In this document: piece after piece, positions 5,713 to 12,449 of the stretch
Numbering within the stretch: position 1 is the first letter of the stretch
How the letters are laid out: every line of letters starts with the position of its first letter
From: UBA1367 sp040268355
Lineage (GTDB): Bacteria; Actinomycetota; Coriobacteriia; Coriobacteriales; Atopobiaceae
Direction of reading: 5' to 3'
NCBI GenBank assembly: GCA_040268355.1
Contig: JAWRIT010000162.1
Location: forward strand, 1 to 22,933
DNA length: 22,933 nt
Made by a program: the position numbers and the translations under genes
The notes under the pieces: model-generated
Seen by the model: the letters and a program-made list of their open reading frames with translations, nothing else
Database searches by the model: none
Told to the model about the DNA's origin: nothing

Positions 5713-6750
5713 TCAGCGAAGGCTGTGGGCGTCGGCGAAGCCCCCGAGCGCCCGCACGAACGCCTGCGGCTTGAACGCGTGGATGACGTGGTTGGCAGGT
5801 ATCCTGACGTAGTCCGCGTGCGGCACCAGTTCCAAGATGCGGCGGGCGTCGTCGTCATCCATGGCGCCTACCAGGCCGTACTTCTCGTAGCGGTGCCAGT
5901 TCGCATGCATAACCAGCAGGGGGACGCCCACCTGCCGCAGCGCGGCCTCATGGCTGAAGTCTTCATAGACGCGTCCGTCGACGAAGGCCCGCGCGAAGTC
6001 GGGGTCGAAGGTCTTGAGCGACTGGAACTGCCGTTTCAGGATCTTCGGAAGGTACCACTGGTCGAGCGCCACGGGACTGCCCGGCAGCCGCTCCTCGGTC
6101 TGCTTGAGCTTCCTCGAGACGAACGACACGAACCACTCCGGCATCTCCTTGGTGCGCGCCTCGGACACCGGCATGACTTGGCCTCTGAAGTAGTCGGCCA
6201 GGTCCCGGTCGCCGACGTCGCCGATCGCGTCCACGAGGTGCCTCAGGCCCTCGTAGGTAAACCTGTCTCGCTCCTTGAAGCGCGGCATCTCGACGCAGAA
6301 CACCGGGGCGTCCTCCAGCACCAGCGCCCTCACCCAGCGGGCGGCGTGGCCGGCGCACCACAGGCCTATGATGCCGCCCGACGAGTTGCCGGAGATCATC
6401 GCCGGCTCGCCCACGACACTCTCGACGAACTCCGCCACGTCACCGCCCATCGAGCTCCAGGTGTAGTCGCCCGGCGTCCAGCTGCTCCGTCCGTGGCCGC
6501 GGACCTCTATCGCGAACACGTGGAACGAGCGGGCAAGCGGGACGAGCACCTTCTCGTAGGTCTGCCATATGCCCATCTGGGCGGGGATGAGCACCAGCGG
6601 GAGGCCGTTGTCGGGGCCCTCGACGTAGTTCATGCTCATGTGCGAGAGGGACGCATCGGCCTGCCTGAAGCCCGCGCGCCTGAGTGTCCCGCCGACGTCG
6701 GAGGGGCTCCCGCCCTCGTAGGGGTTGCGGTATGCGGCGGTCGTCTCCAT
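5713..6750 (-). CDS. Alpha/beta hydrolase
   Basis: The 345-residue protein is an alpha/beta-fold hydrolase. The strand LPLVLIPAQMG (50-60) leads to the oxyanion region, EVRGHGRSS (82-90) is the usual loop after strand 4, and the nucleophile elbow is GNSSG at 121-125 with Ser123. The catalytic His is probably His321 or His324 in PANHVIHAF; the acid cannot be fixed by eye. No signal peptide or membrane segment is seen, so it should be cytoplasmic. The substrate is unknown. The ATG at 6750 is chosen because the longer open frame adds a low-complexity Arg/Ala stretch. There is no ribosome binding site, but TAGAAT ends seven bases before the ATG. It diverges from the zinc-ribbon gene at 6891. Confidence 0.85.
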   Translation of the reverse strand: METTAAYRNPYEGGSPSDVGGTLRRAGFRQADASLSHMSMNYVEGPDNGLPLVLIPAQMGIWQTYEKVLVPLARSFHVFAIEVRGHGRSSWTPGDYTWSSMGGDVAEFVESVVGEPAMISGNSSGGIIGLWCAGHAARWVRALVLEDAPVFCVEMPRFKERDRFTYEGLRHLVDAIGDVGDRDLADYFRGQVMPVSEARTKEMPEWFVSFVSRKLKQTEERLPGSPVALDQWYLPKILKRQFQSLKTFDPDFARAFVDGRVYEDFSHEAALRQVGVPLLVMHANWHRYEKYGLVGAMDDDDARRILELVPHADYVRIPANHVIHAFKPQAFVRALGGFADAHSLR

Positions 6751-6757
6751 GGGAGGG

Positions 6758-6763
6758 ATTCTA
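6758..6763 (-). promoter_or_regulatory. Extended -10 element for a leaderless hydrolase transcript
   Basis: Minus-strand TGATAGAAT (an extended -10, TGN before the hexamer) ends seven bases (CCCTCCC) before the ATG at 6750. The spacing is identical to that at the prepilin peptidase gene and would start the mRNA at the initiation codon. No recognisable -35 is present, which fits an extended -10 promoter. Confidence 0.55.
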
Positions 6764-6845
6764 TCACAGGCCCTCCCGGCAGCCCGCAGGGCACGCCGCG
6801 CCGCGGCGTTTCCATGGCAAGCAAACCCTCCGCGAAAAACTGCAG

Positions 6846-6851
6846 CTAGAA
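6846..6851 (+). promoter_or_regulatory. Candidate -10 element for the zinc-ribbon gene
   Basis: TAGAAT on the plus strand would give a transcript start near 6858 and a 5' leader of about 33 nt before the ATG at 6891. The -35 area has no good match, so the call is tentative. Confidence 0.35.
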
Positions 6852-6890
6852 TAGTCATGCAACGGCAAGCGGCGGGAATGGGACAACAGG

Positions 6891-7352
6891 ATGTGCCCAG
6901 AGTGCTATGTCGACGAGAGCCGGGCGACCCCGCTGCTGAACCCGCGTGACCGCCTGGAGAACCACGCACAGTACGTCTGCGGGACGTGCGGCAGGTGCAT
7001 CTGCATCGAGCGCGACTCCAAGCGCGGGCTGCAGCGGTGGAACTTCCCCTTCAAGTCGCTGGAGATCGCAAGACTGAACTTGTGCACCGCCGACTACAGC
7101 ATGAAGCGGACGTGCGGCATCTACGAGATAGAGGGCGAGGGCGGCAGACTCTCGTACAAGATCTTCGCGGACGTCGCGGATCTGCGCCTCTATCTGAAGA
7201 GGAGCAAGGGGAAGACGTGCGCGTCCGCATCCCCCGCCTTCATCGTCGACGAGTACCGGGAGTACGCGGGCACGCAGGTTCGCAGGCTGTCTCCCGACGA
7301 AGTCGAGAGGTACCTGTCGGAGCGCAGCTCATTGCGATCACCCGTATCCTAA
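6891..7352 (+). CDS. Small zinc-ribbon protein of unknown function
   Basis: The 153-residue product begins MCPECYVDE and has a second cysteine group, CGTCGRCIC, at residues 30-38. CPEC (2-5) and CGTC (30-33) could together bind one zinc ion as a ribbon. The middle (about 45-110) is mixed alpha/beta with FPFKSLEIARL and YKIFADVADLRLYL; the C-terminal part is charged and helical. The family seems familiar as an uncharacterised protein of gut and oral actinobacteria, but I cannot name a function. The ATG at 6891 begins directly at the CPEC motif; a GGGA lies about 11 bases upstream, a weak binding site. It is divergent from the hydrolase gene. Its TAA interlocks with the TAG of the convergent peptidase gene. 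Confidence 0.8.
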   Translation: MCPECYVDESRATPLLNPRDRLENHAQYVCGTCGRCICIERDSKRGLQRWNFPFKSLEIARLNLCTADYSMKRTCGIYEIEGEGGRLSYKIFADVADLRLYLKRSKGKTCASASPAFIVDEYREYAGTQVRRLSPDEVERYLSERSSLRSPVS

Positions 7353-8209
7353 CCCTCCTTCGAGTTGGCTTCGTATCGGATCCGTTCCCTGTCCGTCGGC
7401 ATGCCACCCCTCACCTCAACCCACGAGCCGTCGCGGTACACCTCGTAGCGCTCGAAGGCGCAGGGCAGGCCCCTCGCTGTTGTCATGTCGTCGCTGTCCA
7501 TGAGCTGAAAGTGCAGGTGCGGCCCGAAGGAGTTGCCGGAGTGGCCCACCTTGCCGACAACATCGCCCGCGCGGACGCACTGGCCTGTGGCCACCTGCAC
7601 CGAACCCGTCTGCAAGTGGCAGAGCGCCGCGTACACGTCCTCTCTCATCTTGATGATGACGAAGTTGCCCGCGACGGACCGCACGTCGTCGGTCGTGGGG
7701 TCGAAGCGATCGGCGGCCCAGCGGGCGCGCGCGAGGTCGGAGAGGAGGCTCGTCCGCTCCCGCTCCACCCACCCGTCCTCGGCCCGGACAACGGTGCCGT
7801 CGCAGGGCGCGCGCACCTCCTGGCCCCAGCAATAGTAGTCTCTCAGGGGGATGCCAAACGCAAGGTACCTCAGCAAGCCGCCACGGTAGGCGGGCCATCC
7901 CGACTGCTCCCAGTCCACCTGGATGAGGTCGTACGCATACCTGGTCCCCAGCTTGTTCGATCCGTGGCTCGGCACCCTGCTCCCCGGCGTGTTGGGGGCG
8001 AGCCATTCTCCCCGCACGGGGAGCTGCACGAGAATCGGTTCCTGCGCGTCTGCCATCTCGTACCCTCCGTCAGTCGATTCCGCTTCCGCTGATATGCGAT
8101 TCGCAGCGGCAAGGGCTGTCAGGATGAGCGCCAGGGCAAGCGCGGCGCGCACAACGACAGCGCCACCCCCGCGTTGCCATGCGGGGCCACCTGGTCTGCT
8201 AGTCCCCAT
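7349..8209 (-). CDS. Membrane-anchored or secreted M23 (LytM-type) metallopeptidase
   Basis: The 286-residue protein has a hydrophobic segment at residues 17-37 (VVVRAALALALILTALAAA) acting as signal or anchor, so the rest is extracytoplasmic. The M23 zinc site is present: His82 and Asp94 in the SHGSNKLGTRYAYDL stretch, His198 in ALCHLQ, and His231/His233 in GPHLHFQL. M23 enzymes usually cut peptidoglycan cross-links, but the substrate here is not shown. A 40-residue insertion (about 105-178) lies between the first two motifs. The ATG at 8209 overlaps the stop of the upstream tetR gene (TAG at 8201-8199), implying translational coupling. The longer frame from 8419 is only the shadow of tetR. 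Alternative start: the internal ATG at residue 52, which would lose the signal. Confidence 0.85.
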   Translation of the reverse strand: MGTSRPGGPAWQRGGGAVVVRAALALALILTALAAANRISAEAESTDGGYEMADAQEPILVQLPVRGEWLAPNTPGSRVPSHGSNKLGTRYAYDLIQVDWEQSGWPAYRGGLLRYLAFGIPLRDYYCWGQEVRAPCDGTVVRAEDGWVERERTSLLSDLARARWAADRFDPTTDDVRSVAGNFVIIKMREDVYAALCHLQTGSVQVATGQCVRAGDVVGKVGHSGNSFGPHLHFQLMDSDDMTTARGLPCAFERYEVYRDGSWVEVRGGMPTDRERIRYEANSKEG

Positions 8210-8825
8210 AGAACGCCCGCCGCAGCTCGTCGAGGTATGCGTCGAGGGTCGAGAAGGCCTGGTCATAGTCCTGGTTGGAGACCCTCTCGCCCCGTAGCTC
8301 GTCGAGGATCTGGTTGGCGAACCCGACGTTCGACCACAGTATGAGCTGCTTGCACCTTTCGACGTCGAGCCCTTTTCTGAACTTGGTCTCGTCGATTCCG
8401 GCAAACAGTCGCTCGTCACAGGAAGCGGGTGCCTCGCTCGCCCTCTTCCGCAGTTCCCTGTTCACCTCTTCAGACTTCGTTGGCGCGAACAGCCGGTGGA
8501 GTTCGAGAATCTGCGAGTAGCGCCTCACCAGGCCCATCTGCAGGCGATAGGACTGGCGCAGGCGCTCGAGGAGGTCAGTCTGGGAGTAGTCCATCAGGGA
8601 GAAGTACTCCCGCTCGAGGAGTGCAGCGAAGTAGTCGCACACCAGCAGGAACAACCCCTGTTTGCTACCCACGTAATGGAACATCAGAGCCTTGGAGATG
8701 CCGGCTTCCCTCGCGATGACGTTGGTGGAGGCGGCGTCGTAGCCCCGCGCTGCAAACTCCCCCAATGCGGCAGTCAACACGGCGTCACGCCGCTCTGGTT
8801 CCAAGTCCATGAGCCCTGTCGGCAT
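8199..8825 (-). CDS. TetR-family regulator, coupled to the M23 peptidase gene
   Basis: The 208-residue protein has an N-terminal TetR DNA-binding domain, residues 10-57, with the helix-turn-helix STNVIAREAGISKALMFHYV at 33-52 followed by GSKQGLF. The C-terminal helical ligand domain is variable and names no inducer. ATG 8825 is preceded by AAGGGGGCGACGAAG; the upstream ATG at 8861 lies within the operator/leader region and lacks a good binding site. The gene ends inside the start of the M23 peptidase gene, so both are one transcript. Twin palindromes over the promoter at 8875-8923 point to self-repression. Confidence 0.9.
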   Translation of the reverse strand: MPTGLMDLEPERRDAVLTAALGEFAARGYDAASTNVIAREAGISKALMFHYVGSKQGLFLLVCDYFAALLEREYFSLMDYSQTDLLERLRQSYRLQMGLVRRYSQILELHRLFAPTKSEEVNRELRKRASEAPASCDERLFAGIDETKFRKGLDVERCKQLILWSNVGFANQILDELRGERVSNQDYDQAFSTLDAYLDELRRAFYGD

Positions 8826-8874
8826 CTTCGTCGCCCCCTTTTCGAGTCGCGCCCCAAGCATGCACCTGGTAATG

Positions 8875-8923
8875 TTTACCTACTAGGTTAATACAGGTTA
8901 GCAGGATTGACCTAATAGGTCAA
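8875..8923 (-). promoter_or_regulatory. tetR promoter with two palindromic operators
   Basis: On the minus strand TTGACC (-35, 8923-8918) and TAACCT (-10, 8900-8895) are 17 bp apart, and the -10 is extended by TGC. A perfect palindrome TTGACCTAATAGGTCAA (8907-8923) overlaps the -35. A second, TTTACCTACTAGGTTAA (8875-8891) with one mismatch per arm, overlaps the expected transcript start. Their centres are 32 bp apart, close to three helical turns. A third short palindrome, GGTAATGTTTACC, lies at 8868-8880. This is the usual geometry of a self-repressing TetR regulator. Confidence 0.75.
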
Positions 8924-8925
8924 TG

Positions 8926-9149
8926 CATGGGTGGAGCCACGGGAAAGCCCCGTTCAGGCATGGCACCCGTACCAGCCGGCAACGCAAGCCAGAGGGTAAC
9001 GCGTCAGTCGGCAATACGCTCCTCTCTAGCCATAATTCTGACTAGCATTGAAGGGCCTGCGGAGTCAGACGGGATCGCTGTGCAGGGGCTCCGGCCCCGT
9101 TGTTGGCGGTGCGCTCCCCATGCTCCCCGTCTATGTCGCCTGCCGTCAG
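8926..9149 (-). other. Gene-free stretch with a nested stem, possible 3' end of the ABC operon
   Basis: Between the tetR operators and the end of the permease gene there is no credible gene. AGACGGG (9067-9073) pairs with CCCGTCT (9126-9132) and encloses a tight hairpin GGGGC-TCCG-GCCCC (9085-9098). No T-run follows on either strand, so it is at best a weak or factor-dependent terminator of the minus-strand ABC operon. Confidence 0.35.
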
Positions 9150-9950
9150 CTAGACGTTCAGGTCCTTGCGGGCGAAGACGCCCACCGCCGACGCGAACAG
9201 CGCCAGGGCCGCCACGCCGAGGACCACAACGCCAACAACGGGGCCGGAGCCCTCGCCCGTCGCGAGCCCGTACGCGTCGAAGAGGGTGAGGAAGCTCGCG
9301 TACTTGCACGGCTCGAGCGCATCGCCCAATTGCGACATCATCTGCAGGAAATACGCCGCGAGGCAGACGGCGCCGCCCGTCCACAACGCCAGACCCGCAC
9401 GCGAGAACACGCAGGTCGAGAGGAAACACACCGCAGACATGAACACCCAGACGGCGAACAGCCCGGCGTTGACCCGCGCCATGGCCCCGAAATCCAGCTC
9501 GCCCGGGAACAGGGCCTCGCTGAGCGCGAGCTCTGCCACATGCACGAGCACCAGGAAGATGGCCATCGAACAGACGAGCACCGCCGCCAAGGTCGCCGCG
9601 ATGCGCACGCGGCTCGTCGGGGTGGCCAGCAGATAGGCCATCGTGCCCCGGTCCACGTAGCGCACCATGAGGCGGTTCACGAGCACGAGCACCAAGATGA
9701 GCGGCATCAGCTCGAGCAGGAAGCCGTACAGGTAGTTGATGAGAAAGCCCACGAGCGTGGTCGACTTCGTGCCCATGCCGAAGGCGGCGAACAGCTCGGG
9801 AGCAACGTCCATCATGGCATCCATGCTCTTCATCAGCTCGGGGTCGAACATCGCGACCACGCTCGCCAGGTACGCGACGATGAGCGCGTACATCACCGCG
9901 AGGCTGAACAGGCTGGACTTCAGCTCCTTCGCGAACAACGTGGGACTCAT
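9150..9950 (-). CDS. ABC-2 type transporter permease
   Basis: The 266-residue integral membrane protein has about six hydrophobic segments, starting with a short cytoplasmic end (MSPTLFAKELKSSLFS) and finishing with the family-typical FARKDLNV tail. It is the membrane half of an ABC-2 exporter; the substrate is not shown (drugs, bacteriocins and lipids are the usual classes). The segment RYVDRGTMAYLLATPTSR near residue 97-114 is the conserved cytoplasmic coupling stretch. Its ATG at 9950 overlaps the ATPase stop by four bases (ATGA), so the pair is translationally coupled. Confidence 0.9.
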   Translation of the reverse strand: MSPTLFAKELKSSLFSLAVMYALIVAYLASVVAMFDPELMKSMDAMMDVAPELFAAFGMGTKSTTLVGFLINYLYGFLLELMPLILVLVLVNRLMVRYVDRGTMAYLLATPTSRVRIAATLAAVLVCSMAIFLVLVHVAELALSEALFPGELDFGAMARVNAGLFAVWVFMSAVCFLSTCVFSRAGLALWTGGAVCLAAYFLQMMSQLGDALEPCKYASFLTLFDAYGLATGEGSGPVVGVVVLGVAALALFASAVGVFARKDLNV

Positions 9951-10699
9951 GCCGCACCTCCCCTCGACGTCCGGACGCTGTAGAGCGACAAGAACCTCTC
10001 ACGGAACTCCTCGTCGAACACGCGGGCGGGCCGCTCGATGGCCTCGAGGCGCCCGTTGCGGATGAACGCGACGCGGTCGCAGGTCCGCTCGGCCTCTTCG
10101 AGCATGTGGGACGAGAGGAACACGGTGGCCCCGCGCCGCTTCTCCTCGAGCAGCAGCTCGATGAACCGAGCCTGCATCAGGGGGTCGAGTCCGCTCGTGG
10201 GCTCGTCGAGCAGCAGGATGTCAGGGCGTCCCATGAACGCGCAGACGAGCCCTATCTTCTGCTTCGTGCCCTTTGACATCTTCCGTATCTTGCGCCCGGG
10301 ATCGAGCTCGAACAGCTCGACGAGCTCGCGCATCCGGGCGTGCTCGGCGCCACGCCTCGCATAGCCCCTCATGCGCGCCATGAACGCCAGGAAGGCCGAG
10401 CCGGTCATCTCGTCCATGAAGGCGATTTCGCCGGGCAGGTAGCCGATGCGGGCCTGTATCTGCTCGCGCCGCTCGAAGCAGGGCATCCCCGCTATCTCAG
10501 CCGTGCCGGTCTGAGGCCGGATGAAGCCCATGAGGTGCCTCATGGTGACCGTCTTGCCCGCGCCGTTGGGGCCAAGGTAGCCGAACACCTCACCCGGAGC
10601 CACTTCGAACGAGAGCCCGAAGACCCCCCGGTTGGCGCCGTAGTCCTTCGTGAGCCCCTTGACGCTGATGGCTGGACGACGTGCGTGACGTGCGCTCAT
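9947..10699 (-). CDS. ABC transporter ATP-binding protein
   Basis: The 250-residue ATPase has Walker A GPNGAGKT (43-50), signature MSKGTKQ (141-147), Walker B ILLLDEP (161-167) and the H-loop SSH (His198). The Q-loop position reads YLPGE, with Gly instead of Gln; I believe this variant recurs in ABC-2 exporter ATPases, so it need not mean loss of function. The signature MSKGT also departs from LSGGQ. The start at 10699 is preferred because GGGAGGG lies six bases upstream; the ATG at 10705 would overlap that site. It lies 43 nt downstream of a tetR gene and four bases overlap the permease, forming a three-gene operon. Confidence 0.93.
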   Translation of the reverse strand: MSARHARRPAISVKGLTKDYGANRGVFGLSFEVAPGEVFGYLGPNGAGKTVTMRHLMGFIRPQTGTAEIAGMPCFERREQIQARIGYLPGEIAFMDEMTGSAFLAFMARMRGYARRGAEHARMRELVELFELDPGRKIRKMSKGTKQKIGLVCAFMGRPDILLLDEPTSGLDPLMQARFIELLLEEKRRGATVFLSSHMLEEAERTCDRVAFIRNGRLEAIERPARVFDEEFRERFLSLYSVRTSRGGAA

Positions 10700-10742
10700 C
10701 GGCATCCCTCCCGCATCCGTCCCGCGTGCGGTCTCCCTCGTC

Positions 10743-11369
10743 TCACTGGTACTCCTCCTTGTATGCCCAGGCCCGTATCATTTCGCACCACATGCGGTAC
10801 TCCCCCATCATCTCGTTGAAGTCGATGGGTTTCTGCCGCACCTGGTGCTGGTGCATCCACCCGTCGGCAAGCCAGATGATCATGTTCAGGACATAACGGG
10901 GGTCCACCTCGTCGCGGAACCGCGAGAAGTCGACGTTCTTGAAGAAGCGCCTAAACATCACGTCTATCTGCGCCTGGGTCCACGAATAGGCGCTGTCCTT
11001 GATGTCGCGATGCTGCGGGTAGAACGCGCGGATGGAAAACGATATCGCCCACGGCATCTTCTGCATGATGGCGAGCTTCTTGTCCGCGGCGTAGAACATG
11101 ATCTCAAAGAAGTCGTCGATCTCCCAAAAACCGTCATCGATCATCAAGGCGACGACCTTGTCGTAGAGGTAGTCCATGACGCGCAGGTAGAGCTCCCGCT
11201 TGTTGCGGAAGTAGAAGAACAGCAGACCCTTCGAAAAGCCTGCCCTGCGGGCGATCTCGTCGGTCGAGGCGCCTTTGTAGTCGCTGTTCCCGAAGACCTT
11301 CAGGGCGGCCTCCATCACGTCCTTTTGGCGCTCGGCAGGCAGGTTCTCGAGCGCTCCATGTCTGCTCAT
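10743..11369 (-). CDS. TetR-family regulator of the ABC-2 exporter operon
   Basis: The 208-residue protein has the TetR DNA-binding domain at residues 10-60, with the helix-turn-helix STDEIARRAGFSKGLLFFYF at 35-54 and then RNKRELY. The ligand domain is rich in Trp, Tyr and Phe (for example WAISFSIRAFYPQ), suggesting a hydrophobic or aromatic effector pocket. The ATG at 11369 is preceded by GAGAGGAGG ten bases upstream; the longer frame adds an uninformative Arg/Pro tract. It is the first gene of the tetR-ATPase-permease operon and probably represses it. Confidence 0.9.
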   Translation of the reverse strand: MSRHGALENLPAERQKDVMEAALKVFGNSDYKGASTDEIARRAGFSKGLLFFYFRNKRELYLRVMDYLYDKVVALMIDDGFWEIDDFFEIMFYAADKKLAIMQKMPWAISFSIRAFYPQHRDIKDSAYSWTQAQIDVMFRRFFKNVDFSRFRDEVDPRYVLNMIIWLADGWMHQHQVRQKPIDFNEMMGEYRMWCEMIRAWAYKEEYQ

Positions 11370-11544
11370 CCGTGCCGTGCCTCCTCTCGTCGCCGCATGT
11401 CGTGGCGAGACGAAGTTCTGATGCCGGGGAGCCTGCGCGGACAGCACTGAGAAGCGTTGCGCCCCGTCACGCTCGACCGGCTTTCCATTGGCTGGCCTCC
11501 GTTGCCGGTGGCCATCAGCTGGCATCCCGTTGACCGGCGTCTGT

Positions 11545-11558
11545 TAACCAATCGGTCA
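11545..11558. promoter_or_regulatory. Candidate TetR operator upstream of the exporter operon
   Basis: TAACC-AATC-GGTCA is a near-palindrome with one mismatch per arm, of the TNACC/GGTNA class often bound by TetR-family repressors. It lies about 175 nt upstream of the regulator start. The promoter itself is not clear; a distance of that size implies a long leader or a second promoter. Confidence 0.35.
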
Positions 11559-11611
11559 GCTTTCGAAGCCCATGCTACCGTGTTGACTGGAATTGAGAAG
11601 GCCCTGGGAGA

Positions 11612-11791
11612 AGTGTCGCCTTTGCCAGCCTCGAGGCGCTCAAGCACGACCTGGACACCAACGGAGCTCTCTGGAACACGAAAAGGAGGCAGGACAAACC
11701 AAAGGGACTGACTCCGGAGGAATTCCGGAATCAGTCCCTGGTGGCTTAGTTGGCCCCGTATTGTTTGCGCCCACGCTTTGGGACGCAGCTC
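11612..11791 (+). mobile_element. IS3-family remnant: transposase C-terminus and right end
   Basis: In the frame starting at 11612 the plus strand encodes a protein tail with FASLEALKHDLD, then LWNTKRRQ, KGLTPEEFRNQSLVA and a TAG at 11747-11749. This is the end of the integrase-core transposase (OrfB) of the IS3 family, where the last helix reads GLTPEEFR or similar. The frame breaks upstream of 11612 and no DDE residues remain. Downstream, GCTTTGGGACGCAGCTC (11773-11789) resembles the terminal repeat of such elements and may mark the right end. The fragment sits just behind rplT, tail to tail with it. Confidence 0.75.
11690..11738 (-). terminator. Probable terminator of infC-rpmI-rplT, inside the IS3 remnant
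   Basis: GGGACTGACTCCGGA (11704-11718) and TCCGGAATCAGTCCC (11724-11738) form 15-bp arms with a single mismatch around a 5-nt loop. Read on the minus strand the stem is followed by TTTGGTTTGTCC. It lies about 100 nt downstream of the rplT stop. The same bases encode the GLTPEEFRNQSL segment of the IS3 transposase tail on the other strand. Confidence 0.7.
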
Positions 11792-11803
11792 GGTTCGCCG
11801 AAG

Positions 11804-11826
11804 GCTTGCCGCGCACGTGCGGGCAA
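11804..11826 (-). other. Hairpin directly after rplT
   Basis: CTTGCC and CGCA pair with TGCG and GGCAAG, with one bulged base, about 14 nt downstream of the rplT stop. No T-run follows on the minus strand. It may protect the transcript 3' end, or be the original terminator stem separated from its T-run by the IS insertion. Confidence 0.35.
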
Positions 11827-11839
11827 GACGCGCAGGCGG

Positions 11840-12202
11840 CTACTCCGTGGTGAGGGCCTTCTTGGCGACGTCGGCGATGGCGGCGAAGGCGGCCTCGTCC
11901 TCGTAGGCAAGCTGGGCGAGCACCTTGCGGTCCAGGTCGACGCCCGCGAGCTTCAGGCCGTGCATGAACTTGCTGTACGAGAGGTCGTTCATACGGGCGG
12001 CCGCGTTGATGCGCTGGATCCACAGGGAGCGGATGTCGCGCTTCTTGTTGCGACGATCACGGTACTGGTACTGCAGGGAGTGCTGCGACTGCTCCTTCAT
12101 GCCGTGGAAGGTGCGGGAGCGAACGCCGTAGTACCCCTTGGTGCGCTCGACGAGGGTCTGACGCTTCTTGCGACCCGCCACTGCGCGCTTGACTCGTGCC
12201 AT
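11840..12202 (-). CDS. rplT: 50S ribosomal protein L20
   Basis: The 120-residue protein is L20, an early assembly protein of the 50S subunit that binds 23S rRNA and, in several bacteria, also its own operon leader. The very basic N-terminal extension (MARVKRAVAGRKKR) and the globular part with RDRRNKKRDIRSLWIQRINA (48-67) are typical. Length matches the family (115-120). ATG 12202 has AAAGGAG ten bases upstream. It is the last gene of the infC-rpmI-rplT operon, 40 nt after rpmI. Confidence 0.97.
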   Translation of the reverse strand: MARVKRAVAGRKKRQTLVERTKGYYGVRSRTFHGMKEQSQHSLQYQYRDRRNKKRDIRSLWIQRINAAARMNDLSYSKFMHGLKLAGVDLDRKVLAQLAYEDEAAFAAIADVAKKALTTE

Positions 12203-12242
12203 ATCTGATCAACTCCTTTGGTTAAGCAAACAATGTAGCGGG

Positions 12243-12437
12243 CTATTGACCCATGCGCTGGCTGACGACCTTGGCGTCGGCCTTGCTGAGCTCGGTCTCC
12301 TTGCGGAACCCACGGATGCGCTTGGGCGACTTCTTGGTGAGGATGTGGCTCTTGAACGCCTTGGCGCGCATGATCTTGCCGGTGCCGGTGCGGCGGAAGC
12401 GCTTGGCCGACCCCTTGTGCGTCTTCATCTTGGGCAT
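12243..12437 (-). CDS. rpmI: 50S ribosomal protein L35
   Basis: The 64-residue basic protein starts MPKMKTHKGSAKRFRRTGTG and has HILTKKSPKRIRGFRK in the middle, matching L35 over its full length. ATG 12437 is preceded by AAGGAGAGAGCA. The infC stop is directly in front of this binding site, 12 nt from the ATG, so translation is closely linked. Confidence 0.97.
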   Translation of the reverse strand: MPKMKTHKGSAKRFRRTGTGKIMRAKAFKSHILTKKSPKRIRGFRKETELSKADAKVVSQRMGQ

Positions 12438-12449
12438 TGCTCTCTCCTT

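Noticed and set aside
5614..6849. 411-codon plus-strand frame
   Set aside because: Antisense shadow of the alpha/beta hydrolase, which has a clear nucleophile elbow.
6751..6969. N-terminal extension of the hydrolase frame
   Set aside because: Low-complexity Arg/Ala/Gly residues, no binding site, and it overlaps the divergent gene and both promoters.
8927..9289. 120-codon plus-strand frame after the tetR operators
   Set aside because: Most of it is antisense to the permease gene; no binding site and an Arg/Pro-rich translation.
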